This document shows, piece after piece, positions 32,459 to 40,202 of a DNA stretch of 64,000 nucleotides. A model generated the notes under the pieces. That model did not search any database. It worked only from the letters and a program-made list of their open reading frames with translations, and had not been told where the DNA came from. The stretch lies in NCBI RefSeq assembly GCF_000689415.1, contig NZ_HG322950.1, positions 4,409,501-4,473,500 on the forward strand. The letters are read 5' to 3'. A program made the position numbers and the translations under genes. This stretch comes from Pseudomonas knackmussii B13 (lineage in GTDB: Bacteria > Pseudomonadota > Gammaproteobacteria > Pseudomonadales > Pseudomonadaceae). How positions within the stretch are numbered: the first letter of the stretch is position 1; every line of letters starts with the position of its first letter.

Positions 32459-34215
32459 AGCGGATTCTCCAGGGTCGAGGTGTCGCCTTCCGGCAGGCCC
32501 AGCTCGCGCGCCTTGAGCAGGCGGCGCAGGGTCTTGCCGCTGCGGGTGTGCGGCAGGCTGGGGAGGAAGTCCAGCTCCTTGGGCGCCACGGCGGCGCCCA
32601 GGCGAAGCCGCGCATGCCCGAGCAGTTCGTCACGCAGCGCATCGCCGGGGGAGAAGCCGGGGTTCAGGGCGACGAACGCCTTGACCCGTTCCCCGAGCAA
32701 TTCGTCAGGCTTGCCGATCACCGCCGCGTCGGCCACCGCCGGATGCTCCAGCAGCGCGCTCTCGACCTCGAAAGGACCGATCAGGTGGCCGGCGGACTTG
32801 ATGACGTCGTCGCTGCGGCCGACGAACCAGTAGTAGCCATCGACGTCGCGGCGGGCCAGGTCGCCGCTGAGGTACCAGTCGCCGACGAAGCAGCGCCGGT
32901 AGCGCTCCTCCTGGCCGAGGTAGGTGCGGAACATGCCAGGCCAGGGCTGCCCCAGCGCCAGTTCGCCGAGCTGGTCGTCGCCGAGGCGCTCCAGGCTGCC
33001 GTCGCCCTTCACCCGCACGATGGCCGCCTCGATGCCCGGCAGCGGCTTGCCCATGGAGCCGGGCTTGATCGGCATGGCCAGGGTGTTGGCGATCATGATC
33101 CCGCCGGTTTCCGTCTGCCACCAGTTGTCGTGGATGGGCAGGCCCAGCACGTCCTGGCCCCACCACACCGCCTCCGGGTTCAGCGGCTCGCCCACGCTGG
33201 CGACGAAGCGCAGCTGCGGGAAGCGGTGGCGCCGCGCCAGTTCAGGCCCGGCCCGCATCAGCATGCGGATCGCCGTCGGCGCCGTGTACCAGACGCTGAC
33301 CCGCTCGCGTTCGAGGGTCGCGTACCAGCGCGCCGCATCGAAGTCGCCGGCGTCGACGAGGCTGGTCACGCCGAGCATCAGCGGGGCGAGGATGCCGTAG
33401 GAAGTGCCGGTGACCCAGCCCGGATCGGCGGTGCACCAGTAGATGTCGTCCGGGTGCAGGTCCAGCGCGTACTTGCCGGTGATGTAGTGCATCAGCGCCG
33501 CGCCGTGCACGTGCAGCGCGCCCTTCGGCGTACCGGTGGTGCCGCTGGTGAAATGCAGCAGCGATGGGGTGTCCTCGTCGCAGGGCACGACCGCGAAGTC
33601 CTCCGATGCCTCGTCTAGTAGCGGCTGCAGGTCGAGAGTGCCGTCCTGGGGGGGCGGTTCGCCCTCGCCGCCGTAGACCAGCACTCGTTCGAGCGTCGGC
33701 AGGCGCCCGCGCAGCCCCGCCACCTTGCGCCGGTAGAGGCTGCGGCTGGTCACCAGCAGGCGGCACTCGCCCAGGCGCAGGCGGGTTTCCAGGGGCTCGG
33801 GGCCGAAGGCGGCGAACAGCGGCGTGACCACGCAGCCGTTCTTCAAGGCACCCAGCACGGCGAGGTACAGCTCGAGGCCCCGCTCGCAGAGAACGAACAC
33901 CCGGTCGCCCCGCGAAAGCCCGAGGCGCAGCAGCACATTGGCGAAACGGTTGCTCAGGCGACTCAGCTCGGCGTAGCTGACCTCGCGGCGCCCACCGGCG
34001 CGGGCCAGGAGGCACAGCGCGACGTGCTCGCGCCACGCGCCCTGGGCGTGGCGGTCGACCGCCTCATGGGCCAGGTTCAGGCCGCCGCCAGGCAGCCGCG
34101 CCAACTCGCGCGCGGCGATCTCCCAGGAAAACCCGGCGGCGGCTTCGGCGTCATCCGGCCAGTTGGGTTTCACCGGCATCGCCTCGGGATGCTTGTCGAT
34201 GGTAGCCGGACGCAT
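32455..34215 (-). CDS. acsA: Acetate-CoA ligase (AMP-forming), short form
   Basis: This 586-residue member of the ANL family has LLHFTSGTTGTPKG (P loop), the acetate-pocket segment NWWQTETGG with the tryptophan that limits acyl size, and the C-terminal TRSGK with the catalytic lysine, followed by GDTSTLENP as in genuine acetyl-CoA synthetases. It is shorter than the usual 650 residues. It is the first gene of the operon that continues into E1alpha, E1beta, E2, ACP and the Lon-like protease. A perfect Anr-type box lies 81-94 bp upstream of its ATG, suggesting activation at low oxygen. Confidence 0.87.
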   Translation of the reverse strand: MRPATIDKHPEAMPVKPNWPDDAEAAAGFSWEIAARELARLPGGGLNLAHEAVDRHAQGAWREHVALCLLARAGGRREVSYAELSRLSNRFANVLLRLGLSRGDRVFVLCERGLELYLAVLGALKNGCVVTPLFAAFGPEPLETRLRLGECRLLVTSRSLYRRKVAGLRGRLPTLERVLVYGGEGEPPPQDGTLDLQPLLDEASEDFAVVPCDEDTPSLLHFTSGTTGTPKGALHVHGAALMHYITGKYALDLHPDDIYWCTADPGWVTGTSYGILAPLMLGVTSLVDAGDFDAARWYATLERERVSVWYTAPTAIRMLMRAGPELARRHRFPQLRFVASVGEPLNPEAVWWGQDVLGLPIHDNWWQTETGGIMIANTLAMPIKPGSMGKPLPGIEAAIVRVKGDGSLERLGDDQLGELALGQPWPGMFRTYLGQEERYRRCFVGDWYLSGDLARRDVDGYYWFVGRSDDVIKSAGHLIGPFEVESALLEHPAVADAAVIGKPDELLGERVKAFVALNPGFSPGDALRDELLGHARLRLGAAVAPKELDFLPSLPHTRSGKTLRRLLKARELGLPEGDTSTLENPL

Positions 34216-34295
34216 CGTTCACCTCCGGGCGCGCTTGGCACAGGAGAGTCCAGGGCCGCTTTCGAGTCAGGCTAGCCCCGTGCCGGAGGGCCGGT

Positions 34296-34309
34296 TTGAT
34301 CCCGATCAA
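34296..34309. promoter_or_regulatory. Anr/FNR box TTGATCCCGATCAA between acsA and pncA
   Basis: This is a perfect match to the Anr/FNR consensus TTGAT-N4-ATCAA. It lies between divergent genes, 81 bp from the acsA start and 109 bp from the pncA start, so it could serve both. Confidence 0.8.
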
Positions 34310-34417
34310 GCAATCGCGGTCCCCTTGCGGTTCGACGCCGGCCGGCTTTGCGCTAGCATCCGGACAATTCGCCCGCCTCGCGCGGCGCCTGCCGATTCCC
34401 GCCCCGGAGCCCCTGCC

Positions 34418-35044
34418 ATGAGCCCATCCACCCCCGACAGCCACGACCTGTTGCTGGTGATCGACGTCCAGAACGATTTCTGCGCCGGCGGCGCCCTGGC
34501 CGTGCCCGACGCGGACGCCGTGGTGCCGGTGATCAACCGCCTCGCCGAGCGCTTCTCGCATGTGGTGCTGACCCAGGACTGGCACCCGGCCGACCACCAG
34601 AGCTTCGCCGCCAACCACCCCGGCCGGCAGCCGTTCGACAGCCTGAGCCTGGCCTATGGCGAGCAGACCCTGTGGCCCGTGCACTGCGTGCAGGGCACCG
34701 CCGGCGCGGCCTTCCATCCGCAACTGGCGCTGACGAAGGCCGAGCTGGTCCTGCGCAAGGGCTACCGCAGCGCCATCGACTCCTACTCGGCCTTCTACGA
34801 GAACGACCGCCGCACCCCCACCGGCCTGGCCGGCTACCTGCGCGAACGCGGCATCCGGCGCCTGTTCCTCGTCGGACTGGCAACCGACTACTGCGTGCTG
34901 TATTCAGCCCTGGACGCCCGCCGGGAAGGTTTCGAGGCCGTGCTGCTGCTCGACGCTTGCCGCGGCCTGGACCTGGACGGTTCGCTGGCGAAAGCCGTGC
35001 AGGCAATGCGCGAAGCCGGCGTGGAGATTCGCGACAACCTCTGA
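34418..35044 (+). CDS. pncA: Nicotinamidase / isochorismatase-family hydrolase
   Basis: This 208-residue enzyme converts nicotinamide to nicotinate for NAD salvage. The catalytic triad is visible: Asp in DVQNDFC (about residue 18), Lys in LRKGYRS and Cys in GLATDYCVLYS. The metal-site histidines are in QDWHPADHQSFAANH. It is convergent with pncB (9 bp between stops), which carries out the next step. The ATG at 34418 is chosen because the frame upstream of it has no domain and the protein start fits the family. The upstream Anr box suggests oxygen control. Confidence 0.9.
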   Translation: MSPSTPDSHDLLLVIDVQNDFCAGGALAVPDADAVVPVINRLAERFSHVVLTQDWHPADHQSFAANHPGRQPFDSLSLAYGEQTLWPVHCVQGTAGAAFHPQLALTKAELVLRKGYRSAIDSYSAFYENDRRTPTGLAGYLRERGIRRLFLVGLATDYCVLYSALDARREGFEAVLLLDACRGLDLDGSLAKAVQAMREAGVEIRDNL

Positions 35045-35053
35045 GCGCGCCGC

Positions 35054-36412
35054 TCAGGGCCTGCCGACCAGCCGGTCGGCCTCGGCCGCCAGCAGGTGCA
35101 GCGCCTCGGACTCGTGCACCGGATAGGCGGCCGGGTCGAGGCTGCAGAGGGCCGCGGGCAGGCTGTCCAGCTGCAATCGGGTATAGGCACGAACCTCCTC
35201 CAGCGACGGCGATGGGTGCAGGCGCCGGCCATGGCGCATCACCGGCTTGATCAAGGCCACGCCCGGTGCCGTGTCGCCTTCCAGGGTGAGAACGTCGCCG
35301 CAACAGCAGCCATCGTCGTCGTACTGGCGATAAACCTGCTTGCGCCCCGGCCAGGTGGCCTTGCCCTCGGAGCGCTTGCGCCGCGGCAGCCCGGCGTATT
35401 CCTGCAGCTTGTAGGCGCAGTCCAGCGCCGGCACGTCGGCCGAGGTGTCCAGCTTGGTGCCCACGCCATAGCCGTCTATGGGAGCACCCTTCGCCTGCAG
35501 GTCGCGCAGCAGGTATTCGTCGACGCTGCCGCTGGCGAAGATGGTGACTTCATTCAGGCCGCCGGTATCGAGGATGGCGCGGACCTTGCGCGCATGCTCG
35601 CCGAGGTCGCCGCTGTCGATACGCACGCCCTGCACGCGGATGCCGGCCGCCGCCAGGCGCGGCGCCAGGTCCACTACCCGCGCGGCGCCGGCCTCGGTGT
35701 CGTAGGTGTCGATCAGCAGCACCACCGAGCCCGGCAGGCTGTTGGCGAAATGCTCGAAGGCCGCGACCTCGTCGACGTGCGCCTGGATGAACGAATGCGC
35801 CATGGTCCCGGCGAGCGGAATGCCGAACTGCGCACCGGCCAGCACCGTGGCCGTGGCCGAGAAGCCCGCCAGGTAACAGGCCCGCGAGGCGAGCAGCCCG
35901 GCCTCGGCGCCATGCGCCCGGCGCAGGCCGAAATCCACCAGGCGCTTGCCCGGCGCCTGCAGCACCACGCGGGCGGCCTTGCCGGCGATCAGCGACTGGA
36001 AGTGCAGCAGGTTGACCAGCCGCGACTCCGCCAGCTGCGCCTCCGGCAGCGGCGCGGTGACCCGCAGGATCGGCTCGTTGGCGAAGAAGGGCGTGCCCTC
36101 GGCCATGGCATGCACCTCGCCGGTGAAGCGCAGGCCGGCCAGGTAGTCGATGAACGCCGCCTTGAACATCCGCTGGGCGGACAGCCATTCCAGCTCGGCC
36201 TCGGAGAACTGCAGCTGCTCCAGGTAGTCCAGCGCCTGCTCAAGCCCGGCGGCCAGGTAGAAGTTGCGGCACGCCGGCAGCTTGCGGGCGAAGAACTCGA
36301 ACACCGCGGTGTCGAACATGCCCCGGTCGAAATACGCCTGCAGCATGGTCAGCTGGTAGAGGTCCGTCAGCAGCGCGCCGGGTAAGGCGAGCTGGGGCCG
36401 TTGCAGGGTCAT
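35054..36412 (-). CDS. pncB: Nicotinate phosphoribosyltransferase
   Basis: This 452-residue enzyme makes nicotinate mononucleotide from nicotinate and PRPP. Family segments include LLTDLYQLTMLQAYFDRGM, FGLRRAHGAEAGLLASRA (with the reactive-site histidine region), GTMAHSFIQA and GVRIDSGDLGEHARKVR. The ATG at 36412 has RBS AGGA 10 bases upstream. It complements the neighbouring pncA; together they recycle nicotinamide, which could matter when NAD turnover rises. An Anr-like box with one mismatch lies 67 bp upstream. Confidence 0.92.
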   Translation of the reverse strand: MTLQRPQLALPGALLTDLYQLTMLQAYFDRGMFDTAVFEFFARKLPACRNFYLAAGLEQALDYLEQLQFSEAELEWLSAQRMFKAAFIDYLAGLRFTGEVHAMAEGTPFFANEPILRVTAPLPEAQLAESRLVNLLHFQSLIAGKAARVVLQAPGKRLVDFGLRRAHGAEAGLLASRACYLAGFSATATVLAGAQFGIPLAGTMAHSFIQAHVDEVAAFEHFANSLPGSVVLLIDTYDTEAGAARVVDLAPRLAAAGIRVQGVRIDSGDLGEHARKVRAILDTGGLNEVTIFASGSVDEYLLRDLQAKGAPIDGYGVGTKLDTSADVPALDCAYKLQEYAGLPRRKRSEGKATWPGRKQVYRQYDDDGCCCGDVLTLEGDTAPGVALIKPVMRHGRRLHPSPSLEEVRAYTRLQLDSLPAALCSLDPAAYPVHESEALHLLAAEADRLVGRP

Positions 36413-36478
36413 GGCGGAGTTCCTCGCTGATACAGGCATCCGGAAGTTCCATCAGACGCCCTCGCACAGGCCCCGGCT

Positions 36479-36492
36479 CTGATGCAGATCAA
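36479..36492. promoter_or_regulatory. Anr/FNR-like box CTGATGCAGATCAA between pncB and capA-like gene
   Basis: It has one mismatch to TTGAT-N4-ATCAA. It is placed 67 bp from the pncB start and 57 bp from the capA-like start, where it could activate both divergent promoters. Confidence 0.65.
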
Positions 36493-36548
36493 GTCGTCGG
36501 CGGCGGATCGGCCCAGCATCGGGAAACACCCCAGGCAGGAGGTGCCCC

Positions 36549-37661
36549 ATGTCCGCTTCGTCCCCGCCCTTGCGGCTGTTCCTCGGCGGCGACCTGATGA
36601 CCGCCCGCGGCATCGACCAGGTCTTGCCGCATCCCGGCGACCCGCAGCTCTACGAAGCCTACGTCAAGGATGCCAACCGCTACGTGGAACTGGCCGAGCG
36701 GCGCAACGGCCCCATCGCCCGTCCGGTGGATTTCGCCTACGTCTGGGGCGTGGCGTTGCAGGCCATCGCCCGGCACCGCGCGGACGTCCGCCTGGTCAAC
36801 CTGGAGACCGCCGTGACCCGGCGCGGCTGGCCGCAGCCCAAGGGCATCAACTACCGGATGCATCCGGACAACCTCCCGGTGCTGCGCAGCGCATGCATCG
36901 ACTGTTGCAGCCTGGCCAACAACCATGTGCTCGACTGGGGCGAGGAAGGCCTTCTGGACACCCTGTCCGGGCTCGACCAGGCGGGCGTGCGCCACGCCGG
37001 CGCCGGCATCGACCGCGGCAGCGCCGAGGCGCCCGCGGTCCTGCCCGTGGCTGGCGGCCGCCTGCTGGTGTTCGCCTTCGCCACCGGCGATTGCGGCGTA
37101 CCGGCGAGTTGGAGCGCCGGCGAGGGTCGCGCCGGCATCGCCCGCCTGGCCGACCTCTCTTCGTCGACCGTGGCGCGCATCGCCAGTCACATCGACGCGT
37201 TCCGCCAACCGGGTGACCGCGTGCTGGTCTCGCTGCACTGGGGCGGCAACTGGGAGTTCCCCGTCGCCCCGGAGCAGACCCGCTTCGCCCACGCGCTGAT
37301 CGACGAAGCCGGGGCGGACCTGGTCCACGGCCACTCCTCGCACCACGTCAAGGCCCTGGAGGTCTACCGCGAGCGCCTGATCCTGTATGGCTGCGGCGAC
37401 CTGCTGGACGACTACGAAGGCATCGGCGGGCATGAGCGCTACCGCAGCGACCTCGGCCTGCTGTACTTCCCCGAACTGGACGCCGCGGGCCGCCTGCTGT
37501 CGCTGGCGCTCTGCCCCACGCTGCAATGCCGGCTGAGCCTGCAGGCCGCCGTCGAGACGGACCGGGCCTGGCTGCTCGATACCCTCAACCGCCTGTGCCT
37601 GCCCTTCGGCTGCTGGTTGCGCGGGGACGACGCCGGCGAACTGCACCTGCACTGGCACTGA
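36549..37661 (+). CDS. CapA-family (PGA/capsule synthesis CapA-like) protein
   Basis: This 370-residue protein has the calcineurin-like CapA fold: FLGGDLMTARG at the N terminus, VNLETAVTRRG, SLANNHVLDWGEEGL and HGHSSHHVKALEVY with the conserved metal-ligand residues (Asp, Glu, Asn, His). No signal peptide is visible, unlike many CapA proteins, so a cytoplasmic hydrolase role is possible. Family members are annotated for poly-gamma-glutamate or capsule synthesis, but no capB/capC genes are nearby, so the substrate is unknown. It is convergent with the GroEL paralogue and preceded by an Anr-like box. Confidence 0.82.
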   Translation: MSASSPPLRLFLGGDLMTARGIDQVLPHPGDPQLYEAYVKDANRYVELAERRNGPIARPVDFAYVWGVALQAIARHRADVRLVNLETAVTRRGWPQPKGINYRMHPDNLPVLRSACIDCCSLANNHVLDWGEEGLLDTLSGLDQAGVRHAGAGIDRGSAEAPAVLPVAGGRLLVFAFATGDCGVPASWSAGEGRAGIARLADLSSSTVARIASHIDAFRQPGDRVLVSLHWGGNWEFPVAPEQTRFAHALIDEAGADLVHGHSSHHVKALEVYRERLILYGCGDLLDDYEGIGGHERYRSDLGLLYFPELDAAGRLLSLALCPTLQCRLSLQAAVETDRAWLLDTLNRLCLPFGCWLRGDDAGELHLHWH

Positions 37662-37673
37662 CCGGCCAGCGCT

Positions 37674-39293
37674 TCAGCCCTGCAGCGACGGCGGGCCTTC
37701 CGGCGGCTCCTTCTCCGGCAGCTCGGTCAGGGTCGCCTCGGTGAGCAGCAGCACGCTGGCGACCGACACGGCGTTCTCCAGGGCGACGCGCACCACCTTG
37801 GTCGGGTCGATGATGCCGGCCTCGTACATGTCCACGTACTGGTTGTTCGATGCATCGAAGCCGCGATCGCCCTCCTCGGCGAGCATTCGCGCGACCACCA
37901 CGCCGGCATCCACCGCGGAGTTCTCGGCGATGGTCCGCGCCGGCGCCTCCAGGGCGCGGCGCAGGATCTGCAGGCCGGTCCGCTCGTCGCCCTGGCAATT
38001 CGCTTCCTCCTCGGCGATGGCCTTGACCGCGCGCAGCAGGGCCAGCCCACCGCCGGGCACCAGGCCCTCGGCGATGGCCGCCTTGGTCGCCGCGATGGCA
38101 TCGTCGAGGGCGTCCTTGCGGGTCTTCATCTCCGCCTCGGTGGGCGCGCCGACACGCACCACCGCGACGCCGCCGGACAGCTTGGCCAGCCGCTCGCGCA
38201 GCTTCTCCTGGTCGTATTCGCTGGTGCTGCGCTCCAGTTGCGCGCGGATCTGCTGGAGGCGCGCCTCGATGGCCGGGCGCTCGCCGGCGCCACCGATCAG
38301 CGTGGTGCTCTCGCGGTCCACCACCACCCGCTGCACGCGCCCCAGCTGGCTCAGGTCGACCTGCTCCAGGCGGATGCCGAGGTCGCTGGAAATCACCTGG
38401 GCGCCGGTGAGCACGGCGATGTCCTGCAGCAGCTCCTTGCGCCGGTCGCCGAACCCCGGCGCCTTCACCGCCACTGCGCGGAGGATGCCGCGGATCTGGT
38501 TGACGATCAGCGTCGCCAGCGCCTCGCCCTCGATGTCCTCGGCGATGAACAGCAGCGGCCGGCCGCTCTTGGCGACCTGCTCCAGCAGCGGGATCAGGTC
38601 CTTGAGCAGGCCGATCTTCTGGTCGCTCAGCAGCAGGTAGGCGTCCTCGAGGACGGCCTGCATCTTGTCGGTGTCGGTGATGAAGTACGGCGACACGTAG
38701 CCCCGGTCGAAGCGCATGCCCTCGACCACTTCCACCACCGTCTCGGTGGTCTTGGACTCTTCCACGCTGATCACGCCCTCGCTGCCGACCTTCTCCAGGG
38801 CGTCGGCCACCAGCTCGCCGATGGCGTTGTCGTTGTGCGCCGAGATGCTGGCGATCTGGACCTTTTCCTTGCGGCTGCTCACCGGCCGCGACTGCGCCTT
38901 CAGCGACGCCACCGCCCGCTGCAGGCCGCGGTCGAGGCCGCGCTTGATGTCGATGGCGCTGGCCCCGGCGACCACGTTGCGGATGCCGTCGGCGAGGATC
39001 GCATGGGCGAGCACCGTCGCCGTGCTGGTGCCGTCGCCCACCGCCTCGCCGGTGCGCTCGGCGGCCTGGCAGAGCATCTGCGCGCCGAGGTTCTCTTCCG
39101 GGTCCTCGAGGTCGACCTGCTTGGCAATCGTCACCCCGTCGTTGCACACCACCGGAGTGCCCCAGCCACGGCGGATCAGGACGGACTTGGAGCGCGGCCC
39201 CAGGGTGACCCGCACCGCATCGGCCAGCTGCGTCGCGCCGCGCAGCACCTTCTCGCGCGCCTGGCTGCCGAACAGGAGTTTGCTATGTGCCAT
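37674..39293 (-). CDS. groL: GroEL paralogue (60-kDa chaperonin)
   Basis: This 539-residue chaperonin is recognisable end to end: LFGSQAREKVLRGATQLADAVRVTLGPR, DGTSTATVLAHAI (canonical DGTTTAT), GYVSPYFITD, RVGAPTEAEMK and VPGGGLALLRA. It folds proteins in an ATP-driven double ring. Two features mark it as a second copy: no groES gene is next to it, and the C terminus ends PEKEPPEGPPSLQG in place of the usual GGM repeats. A perfect Anr box lies 57-70 bp upstream, suggesting that it is made at low oxygen. Confidence 0.93.
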   Translation of the reverse strand: MAHSKLLFGSQAREKVLRGATQLADAVRVTLGPRSKSVLIRRGWGTPVVCNDGVTIAKQVDLEDPEENLGAQMLCQAAERTGEAVGDGTSTATVLAHAILADGIRNVVAGASAIDIKRGLDRGLQRAVASLKAQSRPVSSRKEKVQIASISAHNDNAIGELVADALEKVGSEGVISVEESKTTETVVEVVEGMRFDRGYVSPYFITDTDKMQAVLEDAYLLLSDQKIGLLKDLIPLLEQVAKSGRPLLFIAEDIEGEALATLIVNQIRGILRAVAVKAPGFGDRRKELLQDIAVLTGAQVISSDLGIRLEQVDLSQLGRVQRVVVDRESTTLIGGAGERPAIEARLQQIRAQLERSTSEYDQEKLRERLAKLSGGVAVVRVGAPTEAEMKTRKDALDDAIAATKAAIAEGLVPGGGLALLRAVKAIAEEEANCQGDERTGLQILRRALEAPARTIAENSAVDAGVVVARMLAEEGDRGFDASNNQYVDMYEAGIIDPTKVVRVALENAVSVASVLLLTEATLTELPEKEPPEGPPSLQG

Positions 39294-39349
39294 TTCCCAG
39301 CCCTCCGGGTGATCTCTCGCTAACCTCGACCCGGAATGCTGGCGGCGCC

Positions 39350-39363
39350 TTGATCGGCATCAA
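39350..39363. promoter_or_regulatory. Anr/FNR box TTGATCGGCATCAA upstream of the GroEL paralogue
   Basis: A perfect TTGAT-N4-ATCAA match lies 57-70 bp upstream of the chaperonin start. If centred at -41.5 it would leave a leader of about 20 bases, a normal class II layout. Confidence 0.8.
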
Positions 39364-39403
39364 ACGAAAGCCCCGCGGTCCACGCGGGGCAGCCGCGAGC
39401 CGA

Positions 39404-39952
39404 CTAAGGGCTCTTCGGCGGCGCGCCGTTGCCGTACTGCTGCTGCCACATCATGTGGTTCATCATCATCTGCTGCATGTTCAGGTACTGATCCATCATG
39501 TACTGGTGCTGATGCATCTGTTCGGGCGTCAGGTGCGAGTAGTAGCCGCGCATGTGCATCCAGCCGCCACCGCCGCCCATCATGCCGGGCCCCATGCCGC
39601 CCATGCCCATCCCTCCGGGCCCCATCCCCGCCGGCCCCATGCCCCGGCCCCAGAGCTCATGCATAGCCGACATGGTGCTGTGCATGCTGTTCCAGTGCTC
39701 ATCGAGCAGCTTCTGCCGCTCCTTCGGGTCCTGGGTGGCCTGGATCCTCTGCATCTGCTCGTGCATCGCATTCATCTGCTGCTGGATCTGCTCCAGCTGC
39801 TTGTCGAACGCGGCGGTGTCCGGCGCCTTGGGCGTGCCGGCCTGTGCCGCAGGCTTGTCATCGGCCTTGGGCTGGCTCTCGGCGCCCATCACCGCCACCA
39901 ACGGGGTACCTACCAACAGGGCCGTCGCCACGGCCATCGCGAGCTTTTTCAT
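39404..39952 (-). CDS. Exported Met/His/Gln-rich protein, function unknown
   Basis: This 182-residue protein has a signal peptide (MKKLAMAVATALLVGTPLVAVMGAE). A helical, Gln-rich stretch (about residues 50-90, EQIQQQMNAMHEQMQRIQATQD) is followed by a Gly-Met repeat segment (about 113-137, GMGPAGMGPGGMGMGGMG) and a Met/His/Gln-rich tail (MHQHQYMMDQYLNMQQMMMNHMMWQQQ). Such composition suggests a periplasmic metal-binding (copper or silver) or Spy-like chaperone protein, but no known family is clear to me. The ATG at 39952 begins the signal sequence. An Anr-like box lies 68 bp upstream. Confidence 0.8.
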   Translation of the reverse strand: MKKLAMAVATALLVGTPLVAVMGAESQPKADDKPAAQAGTPKAPDTAAFDKQLEQIQQQMNAMHEQMQRIQATQDPKERQKLLDEHWNSMHSTMSAMHELWGRGMGPAGMGPGGMGMGGMGPGMMGGGGGWMHMRGYYSHLTPEQMHQHQYMMDQYLNMQQMMMNHMMWQQQYGNGAPPKSP

Positions 39953-40019
39953 GAGGGTTCTCCCGGCACTGATCGGATCGATCACTTCGCTGATCCTGCG
40001 CGGTTGGCGCGGAAATACC

Positions 40020-40033
40020 TTGATCAGGATCAG
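40020..40033. promoter_or_regulatory. Anr/FNR-like box TTGATCAGGATCAG upstream of the Met-rich protein gene
   Basis: It has one mismatch to the consensus and lies 68-81 bp upstream of the start codon at 39952. It is the fourth such site within 6 kb. Confidence 0.65.
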
Positions 40034-40174
40034 ATCGAAGCGCCGCCGTGGCACAGACCGCCCTGGCGGCCACGGAGTGACCTGCCAGGCAGGGTGTATC
40101 GGCGTACAACCGCGGGCGGGCTGGGAGCAGGGCGCCCGGTTCGAACACGACGCGGGCGGGGGGATCGGTCAAAC

Positions 40175-40202
40175 GGCGTACAACCGCGAACGGTTGTACG
40201 CC
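40175..40202. terminator. Perfect hairpin after the aldolase gene
   Basis: The 12-bp arms GGCGTACAACCG and CGGTTGTACGCC flank the loop CGAA and begin directly at the stop codon of the leftward aldolase gene. A single arm GGCGTACAACCG also occurs at about 40099. There is no T run, so it may be a repeat element that also marks the 3' end. Confidence 0.6.
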
